DNA of 24,044 nt from Sphingomonas sp. (GTDB taxonomy: Bacteria; Pseudomonadota; Alphaproteobacteria; Sphingomonadales; Sphingomonadaceae): positions 1-24,044 of the forward strand of contig JAICVC010000011.1 of assembly GCA_025935515.1 (NCBI GenBank), written 5' to 3'. Shown here piece after piece: positions 18,130-24,044 of the stretch; positions within the stretch are counted from its first letter, which is position 1; each line of letters begins with the position of its first letter. The position numbers and the translations under genes are program-made. The notes beneath the pieces were generated by a model. That model was not told where the DNA came from and ran no database searches. It saw only the letters and a list, made by a program, of their open reading frames with translations.

Positions 18130-18335
18130 GACGGCGAGTTTACCAGCGAAGCGCGGCGGATTGAACGGGAAGGATTTGCCAGTCTCGGCCAAAAACGTCC
18201 GGTCTCCTTGCGAGCGCCTTGGTTCCCGCTCTGGGGCGCCTTGTCCCACAATCGAACGGCGGCGGACGCGCGGTTCCCTTCGCGGTGGACTGGCCTAGTC
18301 TCGATCGCAGCGCGGCACATACGGGGAGATTGGGG
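18130..18335. promoter_or_regulatory. divergent intergenic region between L,D-transpeptidase and PilZ-like gene
   Basis: This 206-bp gap must hold the promoters of both divergent genes. No consensus promoter is clear. TTCCCT-N16-TAGTCT around 18273-18300 is a weak plus-strand candidate. I see no gene in it. Confidence 0.3.
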
Positions 18336-18614
18336 ATGAGCTTCGGCAAACGCATTGATGGTCCCGGCGGCCGCCGCAGGATCAAGCGGCGCCCGGTCCA
18401 CATCCGCGGCTCCGCCATGACCGACGAAGGCGCGCGGTCGGTGGTCGTCGAGGATCTGTGCCTGATCGGCGCCAAGCTGGTCGGACACGACTTGCCCGCG
18501 CCCGGCGGCGAGATCGTGCTCCGCGCCCGCGAGCGCGCGATTGCCGGCCGCGTCGCCTGGGCCGACCAGGACCGCCGCGGGATGATTTTCGGGAGCGCGC
18601 GCGAGGAGTCTTAA
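18336..18614 (+). CDS. small PilZ-like domain protein
   Basis: 92 residues. The ATG at 18336 follows GGGGAG with 7-nt spacing. The sequence (GGRRRIKRRPVHIRGSAM, VEDLCLIGAKLVGHDLPAPGGEIVLR, IAGRVAWADQDRRGMIF) has the pattern of short alphaproteobacterial PilZ-like proteins: a basic RR segment, a D/N-x-S/C-xxG turn and a final G-V-x-W...G-x-x-F strand pair. Canonical c-di-GMP binding needs RxxxR and (D/N)xSxxG; here the second motif reads DLCLIGA, without the serine, so nucleotide binding is doubtful. It is cytoplasmic and stands alone. Confidence 0.7.
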   Translation: MSFGKRIDGPGGRRRIKRRPVHIRGSAMTDEGARSVVVEDLCLIGAKLVGHDLPAPGGEIVLRARERAIAGRVAWADQDRRGMIFGSAREES

Positions 18615-18621
18615 GCTCCTG

Positions 18622-18640
18622 AATTCACGCGGTTTGGCGC
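18622..18640. repeat. 19-bp motif, copy 1 (AATTCACGCGGTTTGGCGC)
   Basis: Matches 17 of 19 positions with the sequence at 20188-20206. Copy 1 lies about 85 bp before the glycine-zipper lipoprotein start and copy 2 lies 40-58 bp before the HisKA_2 kinase start. A shared operator or small repeat is possible. Confidence 0.35.
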
Positions 18641-18656
18641 CAATTGTCCTGACGGG

Positions 18657-18682
18657 GGAACAGAGGCGGCTTCTCGCGCGCT
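18657..18682 (+). promoter_or_regulatory. possible EcfG-like promoter of the glycine-zipper lipoprotein
   Basis: GGAAC (18657-18661) and CGCT (18679-18682) are separated by 17 bp. The -10 differs from the EcfG consensus CGTT at one position. It lies about 42 bp before the GTG start. This is only a candidate. Confidence 0.3.
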
Positions 18683-18723
18683 CTACCCCGCGAGAGCACC
18701 GGGGGCATACGAAGGAGGCACCG

Positions 18724-19047
18724 GTGACCAAGGCTCTTCTTCCTGTTTTCCTGACCGCATCACTGCTCAGCGGCTGCGCGACCGACCCCTACGGCCGGAC
18801 GAGCGCGGAAAGCCGGGCCATGATCGGCATGATCGGCGGCGCCGCGCTGGGGGCGCTCGCAGGCAGCGCGGTCGGAGTCGATCCCGTGACGGGCGCGGCC
18901 GCGGGCATGGTCGCTGGCGGCGCGGCCGGACTGCTGATCAAGGGGCCGGTCGTCCACGGCCGGCAATATTACAAGGACAGCCGCGGCTATTGTTATTACG
19001 TCAACGAGGCCGGCCAGCCGACCTACGACCCGTCGGTAGCCTGCTGA
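18724..19047 (+). CDS. glycine-zipper lipoprotein
   Basis: 107 residues from GTG 18724, chosen over the upstream ATG at 18634 because AAGGAGG sits 5 nt before it and because it opens straight into a lipoprotein signal ending LLSGC (C18). Residues about 40-75 form a glycine zipper (MIGGAALGALAGSAVGVDPVTGAAAGMVAGGAAG), as in small outer-membrane lipoproteins of the OsmB/SlyB/17-kDa antigen type, followed by a tyrosine-rich tail (RQYYKDSRGYCYYVNEAGQPTYD). Probably an outer-membrane or periplasmic envelope-stress protein; the exact role is unknown. A possible EcfG-like promoter is upstream and a hairpin follows the stop. Confidence 0.8.
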   Translation: MTKALLPVFLTASLLSGCATDPYGRTSAESRAMIGMIGGAALGALAGSAVGVDPVTGAAAGMVAGGAAGLLIKGPVVHGRQYYKDSRGYCYYVNEAGQPTYDPSVAC

Positions 19048-19058
19048 ATCGGAGAAGG

Positions 19059-19079
19059 AGCCGCGAGCAGTCGCGGGCT
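19059..19079 (+). terminator. possible terminator hairpin after the lipoprotein gene
   Basis: AGCCGCGA and TCGCGGGCT form eight pairs with one bulged G and a GCAG loop, 12 bp past the stop. It is followed by TTGGCGTCTTTG, a poor T tract. Confidence 0.4.
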
Positions 19080-19099
19080 TGGCGTCTTTGAGGGGCGAG

Positions 19100-19160
19100 G
19101 GTGGAATGGCCCCTCCACCATCTTCGATGGTTCCCCGCCCCATCGCTTCGGGACGGGGAG
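19100..19160. repeat. double-hairpin intergenic element between convergent genes
   Basis: ACCATC-TTC-GATGGT (19117-19131) and TCCCCG...CGGGGA (19132-19159) form adjacent hairpins after a GGCCCCTCC stretch. The arrangement recalls dispersed CCCCTCCACCA...TGGTCCCC elements of sphingomonad genomes; this is from memory and unverified. It may act as a bidirectional terminator for the lipoprotein and kinase genes. Confidence 0.45.
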
Positions 19161-19176
19161 GAAGCCGCTGGGCAGA

Positions 19177-20148
19177 TCAGGAATGAAAGTCGAGCCTGGC
19201 GACGGCTCCGGGGCCGCGTTCGAACACCAGGGATCCGCCGAGCTGGCGGGCGAGGCTTTGCAGGATGCCCTGGCCGAGGCTGTCCTTGTGCCCCTTCCCG
19301 AAATCCGCGGGCAGGCCCGGCCCGTCGTCGGCGACCCGCAGTGTGTGAACCCCGGCGGCGCCGCTGATTGTCACCGAAATCGTCCCGTCCTCGCGGTTGC
19401 GGAAGGCATGCTTCAGGCTGTTGGTGACCAGCTCCGCGACGATCAACGACAAGGACATGAGCGCATTCAGGCTGAGGATGATCGACGGGCTTTGCACCTC
19501 GAGCCGGACCTGGGGCGAGTCGCTTGCCTGGATGAGGTCGGTGCACAAGCCGTAAAGATAGTCCTGCAACGGCTGGTCGATCGAGCTCGGGTCGTGCAGG
19601 CGGCGGTGCACCCGCGACATGGTTTCGAGGCGCGCCTGCGCCGATGCGATGGCGTCCGCCGCGGCGGTATCCGGACCGAGCAGCTTGCGCCGGCGCATCA
19701 ACAGCGCGGCGACGAACTGCAAATTGTTGGCGACGCGGTGCTGGAGCTCGCGAAAAAGGGTGCTGGAGCGCTCGCGCGCTTCCGACAGGTCGTTGATGGC
19801 GACGTTGAGGCCGCGGATGACGTAGAGCTCGAGCGCGGCGGTGAAGATGAAGATGCCCATGGTAATGACATGCGGAGTGGCGAGGGTGAACGTCCCATAG
19901 GGAGGGAAGAACAGCACCCAGGCGACCAGCGTGCACACGGCGGCGACGGCGAGGCCGATGCGGATTCCGCCGAACAGTCCGGCAAGCAGGATCGCGGGCA
20001 GGAAGGTCATCGGGCCGAAGCCTTCGCTGAGGCCGCCGAACAGCCAGCGAAGGGCTGACGCCAAAGCGAAGAATCCGGCGCCCGCGGCGAGACCGAGCAG
20101 GGGCCGGTCGCGCGGCAGCTTGCGAAACACGGATGAGACTTTCAGCAT
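19177..20148 (-). CDS. HisKA_2 family sensor histidine kinase with DUF4118 membrane domain
   Basis: 323 residues. Residues about 15-115 form a DUF4118/KdpD-like membrane bundle of about four helices (GFGPMTFLPAILLAGLFGGIRIGLA, WVLFFPPYGTF), followed by a short helix and the HisKA_2 dimerisation region with H137 in FRELQHRVANNLQ. The C-terminal HATPase has the N box AELVTNSLKHAF and the G box ADDGPGLP; LGQGILQSLARQLGG closes it. HisKA_2/HWE kinases in alphaproteobacteria often feed the PhyR-EcfG general stress response, but no phyR is in view, so that role is inference. The ATG at 20148 lacks a good ribosome binding site. It lies 61 bp after the UDG-like gene on the same strand and may be the tail of that operon. 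Confidence 0.88.
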   Translation of the reverse strand: MLKVSSVFRKLPRDRPLLGLAAGAGFFALASALRWLFGGLSEGFGPMTFLPAILLAGLFGGIRIGLAVAAVCTLVAWVLFFPPYGTFTLATPHVITMGIFIFTAALELYVIRGLNVAINDLSEARERSSTLFRELQHRVANNLQFVAALLMRRRKLLGPDTAAADAIASAQARLETMSRVHRRLHDPSSIDQPLQDYLYGLCTDLIQASDSPQVRLEVQSPSIILSLNALMSLSLIVAELVTNSLKHAFRNREDGTISVTISGAAGVHTLRVADDGPGLPADFGKGHKDSLGQGILQSLARQLGGSLVFERGPGAVARLDFHS

Positions 20149-20187
20149 CCTGGGAACCGCAGGCTCCCCGATTCCGCGCGAAAACGC

Positions 20188-20206
20188 AATTCACGCGGCT
20201 CGGCGC
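20188..20206. repeat. 19-bp motif, copy 2 (AATTCACGCGGCTCGGCGC)
   Basis: Second copy of the motif at 18622-18640, differing at two positions. It lies between the UDG-like stop and the kinase start, so it could carry a separate kinase promoter. Confidence 0.35.
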
Positions 20207-20209
20207 AGT

Positions 20210-20809
20210 TCACGGCCGCGGCCGGGTCCCGGCGGAGTCCAGCGCCTCGGTTATCGCGGAGCGGAGCGCCGGCAGGACGTCCGCTTCAAACCAGGGATTT
20301 CGCCCGACCCAGATCCGCGAACGCCACGACGGATGCGGCAACGGAAAATAGCGCGGCAGGTAGCGGCGGAAATCGCGCACGCGATCGGTCATGGCGCCAG
20401 GGCCGAGCGCGTGGTTGAGCGCATAGGTCCCCACCAGCAGCGTCAAGCGCAGCGCGGGCAGCTGCTCGAGCAGCCGGTCGCGCCACAGCGGCATGCATTC
20501 GGGGCGCGGCGGCGCGTCGCCACCGCCGCTTGCGCGGCCCGGATAGCATAGCGCCATCGGCAGGATCGCGATCCTGGCCGGATCGTAGAACTGCGCCTCC
20601 GACAACCCCATCCACTCGCGCAACCGCTCGCCCGACTGGTCCGAGAACGGGATTCCCGATGCGTGCGCTTTCGCGCCCGGCGCCTGGCTGGCGACCAGAA
20701 TCGTCGCGGTCGGGGAGAGCTGGAACAGCGGCCGCGGTCCGAGCGGCAGCGCGTCCGCGCAGGCGCTGCAGGCCCGCACCCGGTCGAGCAGCGTGTCGAA
20801 CTCGGTCAC
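20210..20809 (-). CDS. uracil-DNA glycosylase superfamily protein, Fe-S type, non-canonical motif A
   Basis: 199 residues from GTG 20809, 7 nt after the upstream stop, with AGGT as ribosome binding site; an ATG at 20845 would add 12 residues and overlap the previous gene. The family is the uracil-DNA glycosylase superfamily. Four cysteines (C14, C17, C88, C105; CxxC ... C-x16-C) fit the 4Fe-4S site of family 4/5 enzymes, and HPS (159-161) is the standard second motif. The first motif, normally GEAPG with a nearby catalytic acid, reads SQAPGAKAHASG here. It may therefore act on another substrate or bind DNA without classical glycosylase activity. Fifth member of a coupled operon. Confidence 0.78.
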   Translation of the reverse strand: MTEFDTLLDRVRACSACADALPLGPRPLFQLSPTATILVASQAPGAKAHASGIPFSDQSGERLREWMGLSEAQFYDPARIAILPMALCYPGRASGGGDAPPRPECMPLWRDRLLEQLPALRLTLLVGTYALNHALGPGAMTDRVRDFRRYLPRYFPLPHPSWRSRIWVGRNPWFEADVLPALRSAITEALDSAGTRPRP

Positions 20810-20816
20810 TTGAGAC

Positions 20817-21383
20817 CTACGCCGCGACGGAGCCGCAATGGACATGGACGTGATCCCCCGAATGCCTTTTCAGCACCGCGAGCGCGAGGGCTTGCTCGGC
20901 CGAATCCCAGGTGCGCACCCACAACAGCAGCCCGCCTTGCTCGAGCTGGCGCTCGAGATAGTGGGCGTGGTGGTCGCCGACCCAGGTCGCGAGGACCGAG
21001 CCGATCAAGCCGCCGGTGCCGCCGGCAATGGCCGCGCCGGCGATTGCCGCGGCCAATGTGCCGCCCGACACCACCACAGCCCCGGCCGCGAGGATCGCGC
21101 CGACATAGAACAAGCCGCCGATCAGACCGCCCTGAGCGTCGCCGATCGCCTCGGTCGACACATAAGCGGTGCGCGGTACGGTTGCGTCGTCCGCCATTGC
21201 GCCCACCCTGCGATAGGCGTGGCCCAGCTTTTTCTCGACGGCATGCTCGCCCGCGATCAGGCTGATCTCGGCGCGGTCGAACCCGGAGCTCAGCAGCTCG
21301 TCAATCGCAATTTGCAGGTCCCCGGCATTGTGGAATATCCCGACGACTTCGTGCACGCCGCGGTCCGGTTGGCTCACCGTCAT
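20817..21383 (-). CDS. general stress protein 17M-like (YflT domain) with glycine-zipper membrane segment
   Basis: 188 residues. The N-terminal ~75 (HEVVGIFHNAGDLQIAIDELLSSGFDRAEISLIAG) resemble the YflT/general-stress-protein 17M domain, a ferredoxin-like fold. A glycine-rich double hydrophobic segment follows (about 90-140; GGLIGGLFYVGAILAAGAVVVSGG, AAIAGAAIAGGTGGLIGS), then a second soluble stretch ending in H-rich SGDHVHVH. Probably a small inner-membrane stress protein; the function is unknown. The ATG at 21383 overlaps the preceding stop in ATGA, which decides the start against the in-frame extension to 21587. Confidence 0.75.
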   Translation of the reverse strand: MTVSQPDRGVHEVVGIFHNAGDLQIAIDELLSSGFDRAEISLIAGEHAVEKKLGHAYRRVGAMADDATVPRTAYVSTEAIGDAQGGLIGGLFYVGAILAAGAVVVSGGTLAAAIAGAAIAGGTGGLIGSVLATWVGDHHAHYLERQLEQGGLLLWVRTWDSAEQALALAVLKRHSGDHVHVHCGSVAA

Positions 21384-21784
21384 GGATGCTGTCCGTCCGC
21401 GACGGCCGCGGGTTGGTGCTCGGTCGCGGCGCGCGCTTGATCCATCTCGTCGATGGCGAGGATCGAATGGGCGTAGCTGCCGCCGGCGCGCATTTCCGCG
21501 GCGACCCAGATCGCTTCCATCACTTCGGCCTCGGACGCGCCCGTTCTGAGCGCGCCCCTGGTGTGGCCCCTGATGCAGTACGGGCATTGCGTTACATGAG
21601 CGACGGCGACCGCGATGATCTGCTTGGTCTTCGCGGACAGCGCGCCGTCCGCGAAAACGCGCTGGCTGAACGCATCGAACGCGGCCGAGATCTCCGGCGC
21701 GAGGTCGCGCCGTCTTTGGCCGAGCTTGCGTGTCGGCAAGGGATACAGTTCGTCGGGCACTTCAGTTTTCTCCTGCAGCTTCAT
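21380..21784 (-). CDS. carboxymuconolactone decarboxylase / AhpD-like protein
   Basis: 134 residues of the carboxymuconolactone decarboxylase family. The AhpD-type redox motif CPYCIRGH gives C67, C70 and H74, preceded by H63 (VAVAHVTQ). Such proteins are alkylhydroperoxidase-like thiol peroxidases or adaptors in peroxide defence; a real lactone decarboxylase would lack the CxxC. The helical pattern KTKQIIAVAVAHV and EVMEAIWVAAEMRAGG is normal. The ATG at 21784 overlaps the DUF488 stop (ATGA). An extension to 22063 is only a shadow of DUF488. Cytoplasmic; the reductant partner is unknown. Confidence 0.9.
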   Translation of the reverse strand: MKLQEKTEVPDELYPLPTRKLGQRRRDLAPEISAAFDAFSQRVFADGALSAKTKQIIAVAVAHVTQCPYCIRGHTRGALRTGASEAEVMEAIWVAAEMRAGGSYAHSILAIDEMDQARAATEHQPAAVADGQHP

Positions 21785-22155
21785 TTGATTGACCTGCCGA
21801 GGACCACGTCTCTCAGCACGACGGCATCGTTGTGGACTTCGTCGCGGGCGGAATAGATGAGCGTGATCGGCCTGCTCCGAGCCAGCGACCGCAGGCGGGC
21901 GAGGTCTTCCGCGTGGTCGCGGATTTCGCGCGCATAGCGACAGCGAAAGGCCTCCCAGCGGGCGGGCTCGTGGCCGAACCATTTGCGCAACCTGGTGCTC
22001 GGCGCGAGTTCCCTGGCCCATTCGTCGATAGCCGCCGCATTCTTGCTGAGCCCGCGCGGCCACAGGCGATCGACCAGGATGCGTCGACCGTCATCTGCGT
22101 TCGGTCGATCATAGGCGCGCTTGAGCCTCACCTTGCCAGCGGGAATTCGCCCCAT
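21781..22155 (-). CDS. DUF488 family protein (YeaO-like)
   Basis: 124 residues. Segments VRLKRAYDRP, RILVDRLWPRGLSK, IDEWARELAPSTRLRKWFGHEPARWEAFRCRY and ITLIYSARDEVHNDAVVL are typical of the YeaO branch of DUF488, a small cytoplasmic family of unknown biochemical role often found with stress genes. The ATG at 22155 comes 1 nt after the TAG of the NTF2-like gene. Length is normal for the family. Its frame is open back to 22425, but that stretch is antisense to the real upstream gene. Confidence 0.88.
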   Translation of the reverse strand: MGRIPAGKVRLKRAYDRPNADDGRRILVDRLWPRGLSKNAAAIDEWARELAPSTRLRKWFGHEPARWEAFRCRYAREIRDHAEDLARLRSLARSRPITLIYSARDEVHNDAVVLRDVVLGRSIK

Positions 22156-22156
22156 G

Positions 22157-22561
22157 CTAGAAATCCTTGATTTGGGACGGCGAAGACTGCCAGGCGACCA
22201 TCCGCCATTCGCCGCCCTGTTCGCGCCACACGCTGAGGCATCGGCAATGGAAAACCTGGCGCTCGCCGTCGAGCCGTGAGTGGCCGAGCATGACGCCAAC
22301 GAAGATGACCAGGCCATCGAGCACGCGGCTCTGGCTTTCCCGGACGTCGAAGTCCTGGTCGTAGGACAGGCGGTTGCTGCTGATCGCCTGGAGATATCGC
22401 TGCTTGTCGAAGACCTCTCCGGCACTGTTGATGTAGACCAGGCCGTCGTCCAGCAGGGAAGACAGTGCCTCGACGTCGTTGGCGCGCGTCGCTTCGATGC
22501 GACGGCGTTCGCGGACGCGGACCGTTTCGGCGGCGGCCGGCATCTCTTGGGCGGTCAGCAT
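22157..22561 (-). CDS. NTF2-like / DUF4440 (SnoaL-type) protein
   Basis: 134 residues of the NTF2-like superfamily: RRRIEATRANDVEALSSLLDDGLVYINSAGEVFDKQRYLQ, then VLDGLVIFVGVMLGHSRLDGERQVFHCRCLSVW, and EWRMVAWQSSP. These cone-shaped domains occur as small enzymes (isomerase, hydratase) or ligand binders; nothing here shows which. The ATG at 22561 has AAGGAG 9 nt upstream. The frame stays open to 22876, so a ~90-residue N-terminal extension (start 22834) is formally possible but has no ribosome binding site. First gene of the coupled run with DUF488, the AhpD-like, YflT-like and UDG-like genes. Confidence 0.8.
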   Translation of the reverse strand: MLTAQEMPAAAETVRVRERRRIEATRANDVEALSSLLDDGLVYINSAGEVFDKQRYLQAISSNRLSYDQDFDVRESQSRVLDGLVIFVGVMLGHSRLDGERQVFHCRCLSVWREQGGEWRMVAWQSSPSQIKDF

Positions 22562-23071
22562 GGTTTCATACTCCTTCGGATAAGTCCGGCCTTCTGAAGA
22601 CGGGATGGGCGCTCCCTCGGCCCCGCCCTCGTTCATCCAGCGGTCTATTTGGTTCCACAAGGCAGACAGGGCCGCGCCGGCGCCGTCCCCGCCGTGCTCG
22701 ATCTCGACCAAAAGCTGCCGTTTCGACACGCAAGTCAGCTCCCGACGAGCAGCCGCCAAAGCGGAGCAAGCCGGCGCCGCAAGGATCGGCTGGCTCGTCT
22801 CAATCGTGGTTTGGGAATTCGCCTCGCAGCTCATGCGAAGCGGGATCTTGGGGGCGCCCTGATCGTGCGCCCGCATCGCATGCGGGCACGCCCCGGGGCC
22901 TAACGACGCCCCGTACTGCTGCCCGGATGGAGCTGGGATCGATCGAACTGAGGATGCTCAGTCATGTCTTCCAACATGGGGCGCGCGAGGCAAAGATCAA
23001 GGAGGCTGGAGCCCAAGACGAACCTGCGGAAGCTCCGCATGCATCCGGCGGATGCTGCCGATCCAGACAGG
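22562..23071. other. 510-bp region without a convincing gene
   Basis: No ORF here resembles a known family or has a good start. It holds a perfect 8-bp hairpin GCCCGCAT/ATGCGGGC (22869-22887) and a GGGGC/GCCCC pair (22895-22912) side by side. The promoter of the NTF2-like operon should lie in its left half. A small RNA or leader is possible but unproven. Confidence 0.35.
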
Positions 23072-23099
23072 AAAAGGCCCCGCGATCGCTCGCGGGGCC
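23072..23099 (-). terminator. rho-independent terminator of pnp
   Basis: On the minus strand a perfect 10-bp stem GGCCCCGCGA/TCGCGGGGCC with a GCGA loop (23099-23076) is followed by TTTT (23075-23072), 30 bp after the pnp stop. Confidence 0.85.
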
Positions 23100-23128
23100 G
23101 TCGCCTTTTCACTCAGGGGTAGGAGCCG

Positions 23129-24044
23129 TCAGTCCTCGCCGTCGCCGGTGAGGAATGCGGGGGCGAACTCGGGCGCCGGGCCCTCGTTGTTGCCGCCCTC
23201 GCGCTCGCGGCGGGGCCCGCGGTCGCCACGTTCGCCGCGCGGCCCGCGGTCATCGCGAGGGCCGCGGTCGCGCCGCGGACCACGATCGTCTCGGCCGCCA
23301 CGATCACGCCCACCGCCGCGATGACGGTCGCCGCGTCCTTCGCCTCTTGGGCCGCGGTCGCCGCCCTCGCGCGGTTCGCGCGGCGGGCGGGTGTCGGGAA
23401 GCTCCTCACCGGTTTCCTGATCGACCAGGCGCATCGACAGGCGGACCTTGCCGCGCTGGTCGACCTCGAGCAGCTTGACCTTGACCTCCTGGCCTTCGGA
23501 CAGGACGTCGCGGACGTTCTCGACGCGCTCGTTCTTGATCTCCGACACGTGCACCAGCCCGTCCTTGCCGGGCATGAAGGTCACGAACGCGCCGAAATCG
23601 ACGATGCTCGCAACCTTGCCGGTGTAGATCGTGCCGGGCTCGGGCTCGGCGACGATGCCGCGGATCCAGTTCCGGGCCGCCTCGATCTGCGACAGGTCCG
23701 ACGAGGCGATCTTGATCACGCCCTCGTCGTCGATGTCGACCTTGGCGCCGGTCGTTGCGACGATCTCGCGGATGACCTTGCCGCCGGTGCCGATGACCTC
23801 GCGGATCTTGTCCTTCGGGATCGACATGGTTTCGATGCGCGGCGCGTGGCTCGAAAGCTCCTCGCGCGTGTGATCGAGGGCCTTGGCCATTTCGCCGAGG
23901 ATGTGGGCGCGGCCGTCCTTCGCCTGGGCGAGGGCGGTCTTCATGATCTCCTCGGTGATTCCGGCGACCTTGATGTCCATCTGCAGCGAGGTGACGCCTT
24001 CCGACGTGCCGGCGACCTTGAAGTCCATGTCGCCCAAATGATCC
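23129..24044 (-). CDS. pnp: polyribonucleotide nucleotidyltransferase, C-terminal part (partial)
   Basis: The visible 304 residues run off the window end and continue upstream as DHLGDMDFKVAGT, the conserved second RNase-PH core of PNPase, which degrades RNA 3'-5' by phosphorolysis. The order is: end of core 2 (about to HTREELSSHAPRI), KH domain (IPKDKIREVIGTGGKVIREI), S1 domain (GTIYTGKVASIVDFGAFVTF, DGLVHVSEI, VKLLEVDQRGKVRLSMR). A tail of about 90 residues follows that is rich in R, G and D (RGDRHRGGGRDRGGRDDRG-like). The last residues (PEFAPAFLTGDGED) could be an RNase E or degradosome contact. Followed by a strong terminator. Confidence 0.96.
   Translation of the reverse strand, partial: DHLGDMDFKVAGTSEGVTSLQMDIKVAGITEEIMKTALAQAKDGRAHILGEMAKALDHTREELSSHAPRIETMSIPKDKIREVIGTGGKVIREIVATTGAKVDIDDEGVIKIASSDLSQIEAARNWIRGIVAEPEPGTIYTGKVASIVDFGAFVTFMPGKDGLVHVSEIKNERVENVRDVLSEGQEVKVKLLEVDQRGKVRLSMRLVDQETGEELPDTRPPREPREGGDRGPRGEGRGDRHRGGGRDRGGRDDRGPRRDRGPRDDRGPRGERGDRGPRREREGGNNEGPAPEFAPAFLTGDGED

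Noticed and set aside
18266..18290. Possible EcfG site (AACG...GTTCC) before the L,D-transpeptidase
   Set aside because: The spacer is 14 bp rather than 16-17, so it does not fit the consensus.
23200..23390. Repetitive GC-rich stretch suggesting a repeat array
   Set aside because: It is the coding sequence of the RG/RD-rich PNPase tail; units are irregular and there are no spacers, so it is not a CRISPR or tandem array.

Overview
The window is chromosomal DNA of a high-GC alphaproteobacterium, most likely a member of the Sphingomonadales (Sphingomonas or a near relative). This is inferred from gene families typical of that group (DUF4893 lipoprotein, SWFGD/DUF2171 protein, the PrsK/PrsR pair), from two palindromic repeat types that I recognise from sphingomonad genomes, and from a consensus EcfG-type general-stress promoter. 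Nothing looks like a phage, plasmid, CRISPR array or insertion sequence. It is an ordinary, densely packed chromosome with several local oddities.

Layout. Positions 1-28 hold the first codons of a leftward secreted protein. Rightward from 126 come an exported amidohydrolase and an Uup-like ABC-F ATPase; the ATPase carries an in-frame palindromic repeat in its linker. It meets a leftward Tat-exported DUF885 metallopeptidase at a shared CTAG. Next come prsR and prsK (leftward, overlapping ATGA), the two-component pair associated with exosortase/PEP-CTERM systems. Then a leftward cluster holds 3-hydroxybutyrate dehydrogenase, a DUF4893 lipoprotein and an M20 amidohydrolase; the gap between the first two is filled by a 74-bp palindromic repeat. 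A rightward YpfJ-type zinc metallopeptidase (11949-12836) meets a leftward MDR oxidoreductase at another CTAG. A stress-type SWFGD/DUF2171 protein follows, with a hairpin terminator and a consensus GGAAC-N17-CGTT promoter.

After tRNA-Ala(CGC) comes a leftward set: a frameshifted YkuD L,D-transpeptidase, a PQQ-catabolism-associated beta-propeller lipoprotein and a quinoprotein-associated periplasmic binding protein. No quinoprotein dehydrogenase lies nearby. Two small rightward genes follow (PilZ-like, glycine-zipper lipoprotein). The right part holds a leftward run: NTF2-like protein, DUF488, carboxymuconolactone decarboxylase/AhpD-like, YflT-type glycine-zipper protein, UDG-superfamily protein, and then a HisKA_2 sensor kinase. 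The first five are tightly coupled and look like one stress/maintenance operon. The window ends in the 3' part of pnp with a classical terminator.

No clearly new defence or mobile system was found. The observations most worth checking are the repeat domesticated inside the ABC-F gene, the repeat abutting the DUF4893 start codon, the L,D-transpeptidase frameshift, the five-gene coupled operon with a non-canonical UDG, the orphan PQQ-associated pair, and the hairpin that hides the DUF885 ribosome binding site.
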